Source of the DNA: JAXGQD01 sp964574395
GTDB lineage: Bacteria > Bacillota > Clostridia > Saccharofermentanales > Fastidiosipilaceae
Assembly (NCBI GenBank): GCA_964574395.1
Contig: CAZNNL010000054.1
Location: 1-12,577 of the forward strand
Reading direction: 5' to 3'
Length of the DNA: 12,577 nucleotides
Positions 1 through 5,995 of this stretch are shown here, piece by piece; positions within the stretch are counted from its first letter, which is position 1; the number at the start of each line of letters is the position of its first letter. Both the position numbers and the translations under genes were made by a program. Under the pieces are notes generated by a model. The model saw only the letters and a program-made list of their open reading frames with translations, made no database searches and was not told the origin of the DNA.

Positions 1-11
1 AGTTCTTCCAC
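1..11 (-). CDS. rplV: 50S ribosomal protein L22, first codons only (partial, runs off the window)
   Basis: Only a GTG start (11-9), two Glu codons and two bases of a fourth codon are visible. A strong ribosome binding site, GGGAGGAA, lies at 19-26, with about 9 bases between its GGAGG core and the GTG. The gene begins 22 bases after the rpsS stop. The identity is inferred from the conserved S10 operon order, in which rplV follows rpsS; three codons cannot prove it. If correct, the product is the L22 protein that binds 23S rRNA and lines the exit tunnel. The GTG start is what the sequence shows, as no ATG is available at this spacing. Confidence 0.6.
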
Positions 12-33
12 TTGTTAGTTCCTCCCTTTCCGC

Positions 34-312
34 TTAACGACCCGAGGACTTCTCGGAACCGGCATGGCCGCGATAGGTTCTCGTAGGAGCGAACTCACCC
101 AACTTATGACCGACCATTTCTTCAGTGACGTAGACGGGTACATGTTTTCTGCCGTCATGCACTGCGATGGTATGTCCAACCATTTCTGGAAAGATGGTGG
201 ACGAGCGGGACCAGGACTTCACGACCTTTTTCTCGCCAGCTGCATTCATGGCTTCGATTTTCTTCATCAAGGATTCTTGTACAAAGAAACCTTTTTTTGT
301 TGATCTACTCAT
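34..312 (-). CDS. rpsS: 30S ribosomal protein S19
   Basis: S19 sits in the head of the small ribosomal subunit, contacting 16S rRNA near the A site and pairing with S13. The 92-residue product has the usual family length. It opens with MSRSTKKG (residues 1-8), close to the canonical MSRSLKKGPF. It carries the conserved VHDGRKHVPV block in the middle and the signature GHKLGEFAPTRTYRGH near the C terminus. The ATG is preceded by GGAGG with a 9-base spacer. It lies 17 bases after rplB and just before rplV, the standard S10 operon position. Recognition is firm; the Phe at residue 10 in place of the common Pro is a minor variation. Confidence 0.97.
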   Translation of the reverse strand: MSRSTKKGFFVQESLMKKIEAMNAAGEKKVVKSWSRSSTIFPEMVGHTIAVHDGRKHVPVYVTEEMVGHKLGEFAPTRTYRGHAGSEKSSGR

Positions 313-329
313 TTATGTCGTCCTCCTTC

Positions 330-1160
330 TTATTTTTTTCTTCTATGTACGATGTACTTATCGGAATGCTTCTTTTTATTACGTGTCTTTTTACCTAGTG
401 TTGGGACACCCCAGGGTGTTACCGGGCTGGGCATACCAATTGGTGATTTACCTTCACCACCACCATGAGGGTGATCGTTCGGGTTCATGACCACACCACG
501 AACGGTTGGGCGGATACCCATGTGGCGCTTGCGGCCAGCTTTACCGATTTTGATGTTTTCATGTTCTTGGTTACCAACGGAGCCAATAGTTGCACGACAA
601 CGTGAAAGTATGTAGCGCACTTCGCCGGATGGCAGACGGACTTGGCAATATTGCTCGTCTTTTGCCATAAGTTGGGCTGAAGCACCAGCAGTACGCACGA
701 GTTGCGCGCCTTTACCAGGTTTCATTTCGATGTTGTGAATTTCCGTACCAACTGGCATGGCTGATAATGGCATGGCGTTACCTGCCACGATATCTGCGCC
801 AGGACCACTAACGATAGTTTGTCCTACCTTCACTCCGTCTGGAGCAAGGATGTAGCGTCTTTCACCATCTGCATACATGAGTAAGGCGAGATGAGCGGTA
901 CGGTTAGGATCATATTCCAAAGCTACTACTTTCGCAGGAATATCATCTTTGTTGCGTTTCCAATCGATTACGCGGATTTTTCTCTTGTTTCCGCCACCAA
1001 TGTGACGAACAGTAATACGGCCATAAACATTACGACCACCAGTTTTGTTGCGTTTAGCAAGTAAGCGCTTTTCTGGTTTTTTTGTGCTTAGTTCCGAGTA
1101 GTCCGCCACCGTCATATGTCTGACAGCGGGAGAAGTCGGATTAAAAGTTTTCACTGGCAT
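330..1160 (-). CDS. rplB: 50S ribosomal protein L2
   Basis: L2 is a primary 23S rRNA-binding protein needed for subunit association and for the peptidyl transferase centre. The 276-residue product matches the family length. Visible landmarks are the N-terminal VKTFNPTSPAVRHMT, the GGRNVYGRITVRHIGGGNKR segment around residues 41-60, and the C-terminal NPNDHPHGGGEG (about residues 226-237), which includes the conserved functional His near 230. The tail is rich in Lys and Arg, as expected. The ATG has an AAGGAG site about 9 bases upstream. The gene lies 28 bases after rplW and 17 bases before rpsS, and is co-transcribed with them. Nothing is broken or unusual. Confidence 0.98.
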   Translation of the reverse strand: MPVKTFNPTSPAVRHMTVADYSELSTKKPEKRLLAKRNKTGGRNVYGRITVRHIGGGNKRKIRVIDWKRNKDDIPAKVVALEYDPNRTAHLALLMYADGERRYILAPDGVKVGQTIVSGPGADIVAGNAMPLSAMPVGTEIHNIEMKPGKGAQLVRTAGASAQLMAKDEQYCQVRLPSGEVRYILSRCRATIGSVGNQEHENIKIGKAGRKRHMGIRPTVRGVVMNPNDHPHGGGEGKSPIGMPSPVTPWGVPTLGKKTRNKKKHSDKYIVHRRKK

Positions 1161-1188
1161 CTTTCTATACTCCTTTTTCTACGGCGGA

Positions 1189-1542
1189 TTACTGACCGAA
1201 GCCAAAATCATCGATGGATGTTTTGTATTTCTTCGAAGCCGTTGTCGTTTTGCCACCCTTAGAGGTGTAAACGGACGCTTTCGGTTCTTGAGCAATCTTT
1301 ACAATTGCTTTCTTTCTTTCAGCGGTACGGCCTGCAACATAGCGAACGCGTTTGGTCTTACCTTGCACCTTACTGGTGTTAACACCCAGAACTTTTACAC
1401 CAAACAATTTTTCAACTGCAGCTGCAATTTCTGGCTTGGTTGCTGATGTAGCAACGTAGAAGGTATAACGTCCGTTGGCTTGTTCGGCGCTACTGCGCTC
1501 CGTGATGACGGGGCTAATAATAATGTCTTGAGGAGCTTTCAT
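1189..1542 (-). CDS. rplW: 50S ribosomal protein L23, with an extended C-terminal region
   Basis: L23 binds 23S rRNA at the exit of the nascent-chain tunnel and is the docking site for trigger factor and SRP. The N-terminal part reads as a normal L23: IIISPVITERSS near the start, a VEKLFGVKVLGVNT block, then a basic GKTKRVR loop. The product is 117 residues, about 15-20 longer than the usual 95-100. The extra length is a Lys/Thr/Ser-rich stretch at about residues 90-108, before an IDDFGFGQ end that resembles the usual acidic-aromatic terminus. Its ATG shares one base with the rplD stop (TAATG), and an AGGAGG site lies inside the rplD end, so translation is probably coupled. Confidence 0.95.
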   Translation of the reverse strand: MKAPQDIIISPVITERSSAEQANGRYTFYVATSATKPEIAAAVEKLFGVKVLGVNTSKVQGKTKRVRYVAGRTAERKKAIVKIAQEPKASVYTSKGGKTTTASKKYKTSIDDFGFGQ

Positions 1543-2168
1543 TAGGCGTACACCTCCTGGATTTTTTCAAGTGCGTCGCGTGTCACAACGAATTTTTCAA
1601 ATTTGATGACATTGAGTGCATTTAATGATTCCACGCGAGAGGTCTTTACACCCTTAATATTACGAGCAGACAACTCAAAGTTGTTATTCGCTTCATTTGT
1701 AACTAAGAGAGCCGTACTATCGGCAAGTTTCAGATTCTTTAGCGCTTGAGCAAAGAATTTTGTTTTGACTTCTTTCAAATCAAAGTTCTCAACAACAACG
1801 AGGTTCTCGGCTTGAAGCTTTGTTGTAAGTGCAGACTTCAAAGCTAAACGACGCAGCTTCTTAGGAAGTTGTTGACGATAATCTCTTGGCATTGGGCCAA
1901 AGATAATGCCGCCTCCTACCCATTGAGCGGAGCGGATTGAACCTTGACGTGCACGACCGGTGCCTTTTTGACGATAGGGTCTTCTGCCACCGCCGCGTCT
2001 TTCACTTCTTGTTTTTGTTTTAGCTGTGCCTTGGCGTTGGTTGGCCAGTTGGCCCTTAATTACCTGATGCAGCACTGCTTCATTGGGTTCAATCCCAAAG
2101 ATGGCGTCGGAAAGTTCAATCGAACCCGTAACGGCACCTTCAAGATTGTAGATATCTACTTTAGCCAT
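1542..2168 (-). CDS. rplD: 50S ribosomal protein L4
   Basis: L4 (208 residues, normal length) binds 23S rRNA with a globular domain and sends a long basic loop into the exit tunnel. That loop is visible around residues 45-90, with RSERRGGGRRPYRQKGTGRARQ followed by a SAQWVGGGIIFGP segment. The C-terminal half has the usual alternating helix and strand pattern. In E. coli, L4 represses its own operon by binding the S10 leader; whether it does so here is unknown, but a long leader is present before rpsJ. It starts 14 bases after rplC and overlaps the rplW start by one base. Confidence 0.98.
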   Translation of the reverse strand: MAKVDIYNLEGAVTGSIELSDAIFGIEPNEAVLHQVIKGQLANQRQGTAKTKTRSERRGGGRRPYRQKGTGRARQGSIRSAQWVGGGIIFGPMPRDYRQQLPKKLRRLALKSALTTKLQAENLVVVENFDLKEVKTKFFAQALKNLKLADSTALLVTNEANNNFELSARNIKGVKTSRVESLNALNVIKFEKFVVTRDALEKIQEVYA

Positions 2169-2182
2169 TATTGTTTCCTCCC

Positions 2183-2818
2183 TTACGCCTTCTTCACGGT
2201 CGCTTTGATTTCTAAGAAACCACCGCGGATACCGGGAACAGCGCCACGCAATGCTAAAATATTGCGCTCACCGTCAACCAGGACTACATCCAAGTTTTGT
2301 ACTGTCACATTTTCTGCACCCATGTGTCCCGGTAATTTGGTGCCGGGGAAAACTTTACCTGGTGTCGCAGATGATCCTAAAGAACCAACTCTTCTGTGGT
2401 ACTTTGAACCGTGCGCTTCACGTCCGCCCTTTTGGCCATGACGTTTAACGTTACCAGCGAAGCCTTTACCTTTGGAAAAGCCACTCACGTCTACGCGATC
2501 GCCAACTGTGAACATATCGGCAACGTTGACAACTTGACCAAGCTCAAAGGTGGCGTCTTCATCCACATGGAACTCTCTCAAAAATTTCTTAGGGCTAACA
2601 CCGGAAGCAGCAAATTGACCTTTATCAGGTTTGTTTGTGCGGTGTTCTTTCTTTTCTTCAAAGCCCAGTTTAACGGCGCTATAGCCATCGACTTCAACAG
2701 TTTTCTTTTGAACGACGGTAACCGGACCACATTCGATAACGGTTACAGGAATGGCGGAGCCATTCTCATCAAAGATCTGGGTCATCCCGGCTTTTCTACC
2801 GAGCATGAATTTTTCCAT
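2183..2818 (-). CDS. rplC: 50S ribosomal protein L3
   Basis: L3 binds the 3' end of 23S rRNA, nucleates large-subunit assembly and reaches to the peptidyl transferase centre. The 211-residue product starts MEKFMLGRKAGMTQIF, a typical Firmicutes opening, and carries FSKGKGFAGNVKRHG near residues 114-128 and the GSLGSSATPGKVFPGTKLPG loop after it. In E. coli the equivalent loop holds a methylated Gln; the GQNQ there is GSSA here, so that modification is not expected. An AAGGAGG site precedes the ATG. The 68-base gap to rpsJ contains a hairpin (see 2843-2861). Confidence 0.98.
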   Translation of the reverse strand: MEKFMLGRKAGMTQIFDENGSAIPVTVIECGPVTVVQKKTVEVDGYSAVKLGFEEKKEHRTNKPDKGQFAASGVSPKKFLREFHVDEDATFELGQVVNVADMFTVGDRVDVSGFSKGKGFAGNVKRHGQKGGREAHGSKYHRRVGSLGSSATPGKVFPGTKLPGHMGAENVTVQNLDVVLVDGERNILALRGAVPGIRGGFLEIKATVKKA

Positions 2819-2842
2819 TCTAACTTTCCTCCTTGGTTATTG

Positions 2843-2861
2843 GTTCACCTCTCTGGCGAAC
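2843..2861 (-). other. RNA hairpin in the rpsJ-rplC gap
   Basis: On the transcribed strand GUUCGCC pairs with GGUGAAC (7 bp with one G-U pair) around an AGAGA loop. No U-run follows, so it is not an intrinsic terminator. It lies about 25 bases before the rplC start and just upstream of its ribosome binding site. A hairpin with the same core stem, GUUCGC/GUGAAC, occurs in the rpsJ leader at 3280-3296. Function unknown. Confidence 0.4.
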
Positions 2862-2886
2862 TTGACCTATGGTTTAAACCTTAAAC

Positions 2887-3198
2887 TTAGAGCTTAATAT
2901 CAATATCTACGCCGGCAGGCATGTCCAATTTCATCAATTGTTCTACCGTCTTTTGGTTAGGAGCAAGGATATCGATGAGACGTTTATGTGTACGTGACTC
3001 AAATTGTTCGCGGGCATCCTTATGTTTGTGCGGACTTCTGAGAATCGTGATGATTTCTTTTTCTGTCGGCAAAGGGATAGGACCAGCCACATTAGCTCCT
3101 GTGCGTTTAGCAGTCTCCACAATACGAGCGGCGCTTAAATCCAGCACTTCGTGGTCGAAAGACTTTAACTTAATTCTGATTTTTTGGTTGCTTGCCAT
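2887..3198 (-). CDS. rpsJ: 30S ribosomal protein S10 (also transcription factor NusE)
   Basis: S10 is a head protein of the small subunit and, as NusE, partners NusB in antitermination. The 103-residue product has the expected length and fold pattern. It opens with QKIRIKLKSFDHEVLDLSA, has GANVAGPIPLPTEK (about residues 34-47), the SPHKHKDAREQFE loop, and ends in VEQLMKLDMPAGVDIDIKL. The ATG lies 7 bases after a strong GGAGG (3206-3210). This is the first gene of the S10 operon, with a long leader and a promoter upstream. It is unusual that the gene before it is a cell-wall hydrolase rather than tuf, fusA or another translation gene. Confidence 0.98.
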   Translation of the reverse strand: MASNQKIRIKLKSFDHEVLDLSAARIVETAKRTGANVAGPIPLPTEKEIITILRSPHKHKDAREQFESRTHKRLIDILAPNQKTVEQLMKLDMPAGVDIDIKL

Positions 3199-3483
3199 CT
3201 TATTTCCTCCTGATCAAGCTGCTTTAGCTCCAACTGTGCCGGGCGTTTCTTTCTTACCCATCATAAAACCCAGCGACGTGTTCACATAAAGCGAACCATA
3301 TCCTGGGCACAATGGTCGGTAACAACCACACTGCGGTAACAGTTGTCTGCCCGCCCGAATTCATGATTCGGACTTCACTCTCCCAAAGTTACCCGGCCTT
3401 GTACGCAGCACAGAAACCGGCAATCTCTAGGGTCTTCGTTCACACTTATTTGTTTGGATTCAGGCTCCTCCCAAAAGTCGTGC
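3199..3483 (-). promoter_or_regulatory. Long, probably structured 5' leader of the S10 operon
   Basis: If transcription starts near 3483, rpsJ has a leader of about 285 bases. Stems I can pair by eye on the RNA strand are: 3373-3366 with 3360-3353 (8 bp, 5-base loop); a CCGG/CCGG stem enclosing UGUGC/GUACA (about 3394-3421); GGGCA with UGCCC (about 3304-3352), enclosing two copies of GTTACCG (3334-3340 and 3317-3323); and GUUCGC/GUGAAC at 3280-3296. No stem is followed by a clear U-run, so transcription attenuation is not obvious. In E. coli the S10 leader is bound by L4; similarity to that leader is not evident, so any autoregulation is inference. Two small ORFs lie inside it (3364-3254 and 3264-3214). 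Confidence 0.45.
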
Positions 3484-3489
3484 TTGACT

Positions 3490-3518
3490 ATTCTATATCA
3501 TGCGACTGTTTTTCGCAA
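3490..3518 (-). promoter_or_regulatory. Predicted sigma-A-type promoter of the S10 operon
   Basis: On the minus strand TTGCGA (3518-3513) is followed by a 17-base spacer and TAGAAT (3495-3490). The -10 region can also be read as an extended form, TG-A-TATAGA. The start would fall near 3483. It sits in the non-coding gap between the second M23 gene and rpsJ. No convincing terminator separates that gene from this promoter, so some readthrough into the ribosomal operon is possible. Confidence 0.5.
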
Positions 3519-3629
3519 GAAATCGTCAAAATATTCCTGCCAAACATTTATCTCTGGCTGTTAAAGTTTTTATGCAGTATGTCTAATCTGGATTCACCGC
3601 TGCAGGGGCCTAGCTTTGTAGCAACACAA

Positions 3630-4898
3630 CTATGGCAAATAGGGCATGGGATCAATACCGCGGTCACCGCTCCAAGGTACAGCCATTTGGAAATGTAGAT
3701 GCGGACCAGTAGAAAAGCCGGTGCTGCCTATTGTTCCCAACACTTCTCCTTGACCAATGTATTGCCCTTCGTAAACATAGGTATCCGTGAGATGGGCGTA
3801 AATAAGCGCTATACCTGTAGAACTGACAATGGTGCAATAGTTTCCTAAGCCAGATCCGCCGTAGGTTGAGCCAGGATTTGGTGTGATAACCAATCTAACG
3901 GTACCGCTTAAAGATGCGCGCACTGGTGTACCGGCGGGAGCTGGAAAGTCTACGCCCCAGTGCATATAACTTCCTGTACCGGTAAACGGATCCGAACGCC
4001 AGCCAAAGCGGTCGCTCAAACCAGTGTAGTTCGGAACAGGGTAAATCATAGCTTCTGAGCCATCGAGGTTTTTTCGGGTTTCAACAACTATATCGATATC
4101 GGGAGCTGAACTTCCAGCCGCTGCTCTTCTGGCCGCATCTTCTTCAGCAAGTTTGGCCATGAGCGATTCGATTTCAGAATCAATGCCGTGTTCCTGTGCT
4201 TGAAGATTTGTGACATCGTCTGAGCGGGTCAAGATTTGCCCGGATACACTGTTAATATCTGTTTGGAGATTTTCTATACCATTAGCGATATTGGCAAGTT
4301 GGATTTCTTTTTCGGCAACAAAAGCATCGTATTCTAATTTAGTTTGTTCACTGTTTTTCTTGGTTTCAGCTGCCACTTCACGTGCAGCGTCAAGTTGAAC
4401 AATCATATCACTGTCGATAGAACCCATGTACGCCATGAGGCGCATATTGGTAAAGAAGCCTTCCATGCTGTCGGATTCAAGTAGTACTTCTAGGGTGGAC
4501 TTATTGCGAATACGGAACATAGAAGTGATGCGTTCTTCGTATTCTCTTTGTTTTGTTTCTAAGTCTTGTACGGCATCGTGATGTACTTGGATGGCGGCTT
4601 CAAGGTTATTCTTTGCAGTTTCTAGCTCAAGCAGTAAGCGGTCATATTCTTCTTGCTGCATTGCGTGTTCACTATACAAAGCGCTTAGTCGTTCTTGAAG
4701 GCTTGCGCTACTGCTTTCTAGCGAAGCTAAGTCAGATTTAGCAGTTTCAATTTCAGCCGCAATACGATCTTTTTCTGCCTTTAAGTCGTCTAACGAAGCA
4801 GCGCGTACCGCTTGAGGTTGGATAAACATGCCAAAGCTTAATAAGAAAGCAAGCAGCAGTGTAAGTAGTTTTGTTCTTTTGTGTGAAAATTTAGGCAT
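3630..4898 (-). CDS. Secreted coiled-coil M23 peptidoglycan endopeptidase (second paralogue, short linker)
   Basis: A 422-residue secreted cell-wall hydrolase. A signal peptide spans residues 1-33 (KR-rich start, hydrophobic core, likely cut after AVRA). Residues about 35-245 form a long coiled coil, a short linker follows, and the M23 domain runs from about 282. The zinc and catalytic set is intact: H313 and D317 in HWGVD, H369 in YAH, and H400 and H402 in PHLH. This is therefore an active-type domain, unlike the degenerate one of E. coli EnvC. I chose the ATG at 4898 because GGAGG lies 5 bases before it, a signal peptide follows, and a predicted promoter at 4932-4959 lies downstream of the in-frame ATG at 4973. 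The coiled coil nearly matches the ftsX-adjacent paralogue, so it may also be driven by FtsEX; that is inference. Confidence 0.92.
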   Translation of the reverse strand: MPKFSHKRTKLLTLLLAFLLSFGMFIQPQAVRAASLDDLKAEKDRIAAEIETAKSDLASLESSSASLQERLSALYSEHAMQQEEYDRLLLELETAKNNLEAAIQVHHDAVQDLETKQREYEERITSMFRIRNKSTLEVLLESDSMEGFFTNMRLMAYMGSIDSDMIVQLDAAREVAAETKKNSEQTKLEYDAFVAEKEIQLANIANGIENLQTDINSVSGQILTRSDDVTNLQAQEHGIDSEIESLMAKLAEEDAARRAAAGSSAPDIDIVVETRKNLDGSEAMIYPVPNYTGLSDRFGWRSDPFTGTGSYMHWGVDFPAPAGTPVRASLSGTVRLVITPNPGSTYGGSGLGNYCTIVSSTGIALIYAHLTDTYVYEGQYIGQGEVLGTIGSTGFSTGPHLHFQMAVPWSGDRGIDPMPYLP

Positions 4899-4931
4899 TA
4901 TGTCCTCCGATTTGCTTTTTCGAGTTTTGCA

Positions 4932-4959
4932 ACTATAGCACAACTTAGTTGGCTGTCGA
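4932..4959 (-). promoter_or_regulatory. Predicted promoter of the second M23 gene, extended -10 type
   Basis: The minus strand shows TCGACA (4959-4954, five of six bases matching TTGACA), a 16-base spacer and TATAGT (4937-4932) preceded by TGC, an extended -10 element. The start would be near 4925, giving a leader of about 27 bases before the ATG at 4898. The gene could thus be expressed independently of the ftsE operon, and the upstream ATG at 4973 is unlikely to be used from this promoter. A weak dyad, AACTT/AAGTT followed by TTTTA (4986-5002), lies between hslO and the promoter and might act as a poor terminator. Confidence 0.6.
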
Positions 4960-5005
4960 GAAGCAAAGCGCATCTAAAATCTGGTAAAACTTCGCGAAAG
5001 TTCGC

Positions 5006-5950
5006 TTATACGGGCTTGGTTTTGCCAAGCAAATCAACAATATCCGTCTGATTAAAGTGGTACTCCTTATCGCAAAAATGACATTGCACATCAATCCCTT
5101 GCTCGTCATCCGCGAGGTTTTCTAGTTCATCTACACCTAGGCTACGCAGATTGTCCGCCATGCGCGTGCGGGAACAGTTACATGCATAGCTCAGCTGTTT
5201 GGTCGCTAAATATTCTAGCTGTGGGTCACCCAGGAACAAGTCTATCAGCTCAGCGGGGTCAAAGCCTTCGTCGAGCAAAGCTGAAGTGTCGGGAAATCCA
5301 GCCGCTCGTGCTTCCAGATAATCAATCAGGTCTTCGGGAGCGCCTGGCATCAGTTGCACGATTAGACCTCCTGCTGCCCTCACCCCATTGCGGTCCACGA
5401 GCACCCCTAGGGCAACAACGCTGGGGATTTGTTCCGACAAGGCTAAATAGTAATTGAGGTCTTGCGCAATCTCTCCATTCAAGAGTTCAACTTGGCTGGA
5501 GTAAGGTGTATCGCTCTGGTTGTTTTTAATTACGGTCAGAGTTCCGGGGCCTACCGCTGCTCCCACATTCAACTTGCCTGGTTTGGTGTTTTCTACTTCT
5601 ACATGGGGTTCGAAAGCGTAGCCGCGGACTTCGCCCACGTGATTGGCGATTACGAACAGACCTTGAATTGGTCCTTCGCTGCGTATCGAGAGGGATGTGT
5701 CACTGAATTCTGCTTTTAAGTCAAGTGACATCAAAGCGGCACCGGTGAGTAATCGGCCCAAAGCGGCTGTCACTACGGGTGATAAATCATGATATTTTCG
5801 TGCTGTTTCTGCGGTATTTGTACTTCTGCAGGCAAAAGCACGCACCTTCCCAGCGAATGCCAAAGCAGTCACGGAATAATCGCCTTCTTGGTGTACTTTT
5901 GTGCCATCAATGGCGAGACGGCTGTGGTCTCTTGCTATATCGTTACTCAT
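5006..5950 (-). CDS. hslO: Hsp33 family redox-activated molecular chaperone
   Basis: Hsp33 is a cytoplasmic holdase that is inactive when reduced and zinc-bound, and binds unfolding proteins once oxidative or bleach stress forms disulfides. The 314-residue product is slightly longer than the usual 290 or so, mainly through an N-terminal extension of about 20 residues. The redox switch is complete: C257-x-C259 and C290-x-x-C293 near the C terminus. The N-terminal part has the typical TGAALMSLDLK and SIRSEGPIQGLFVIANHVGEVRGY segments. The ATG is preceded by AAGGA at suitable spacing. It lies 45 bases after the S41 protease gene with no clear promoter, so it is probably co-transcribed. Its presence among cell-wall genes is unexplained. 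Confidence 0.96.
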   Translation of the reverse strand: MSNDIARDHSRLAIDGTKVHQEGDYSVTALAFAGKVRAFACRSTNTAETARKYHDLSPVVTAALGRLLTGAALMSLDLKAEFSDTSLSIRSEGPIQGLFVIANHVGEVRGYAFEPHVEVENTKPGKLNVGAAVGPGTLTVIKNNQSDTPYSSQVELLNGEIAQDLNYYLALSEQIPSVVALGVLVDRNGVRAAGGLIVQLMPGAPEDLIDYLEARAAGFPDTSALLDEGFDPAELIDLFLGDPQLEYLATKQLSYACNCSRTRMADNLRSLGVDELENLADDEQGIDVQCHFCDKEYHFNQTDIVDLLGKTKPV

Positions 5951-5995
5951 TTTTGTTCCTTTAATAATTAGTTTGTATTCAGAAAAATTGCTTTA

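Noticed and set aside
3519..3629. Intrinsic terminator after the second M23 gene
   Set aside because: I see only 4-5 bp stems and no following T-run, so I do not call one.
3312..3698. A 128-codon plus-strand reading frame across the rpsJ leader and the M23 gene end
   Set aside because: It is antisense to a confident CDS and a structured leader, has no recognisable domain, and has no ribosome binding site in proper position.
4899..4973. Upstream ATG extending the second M23 protein by 25 residues
   Set aside because: It lies upstream of the predicted promoter, lacks a ribosome binding site and would bury the signal peptide.
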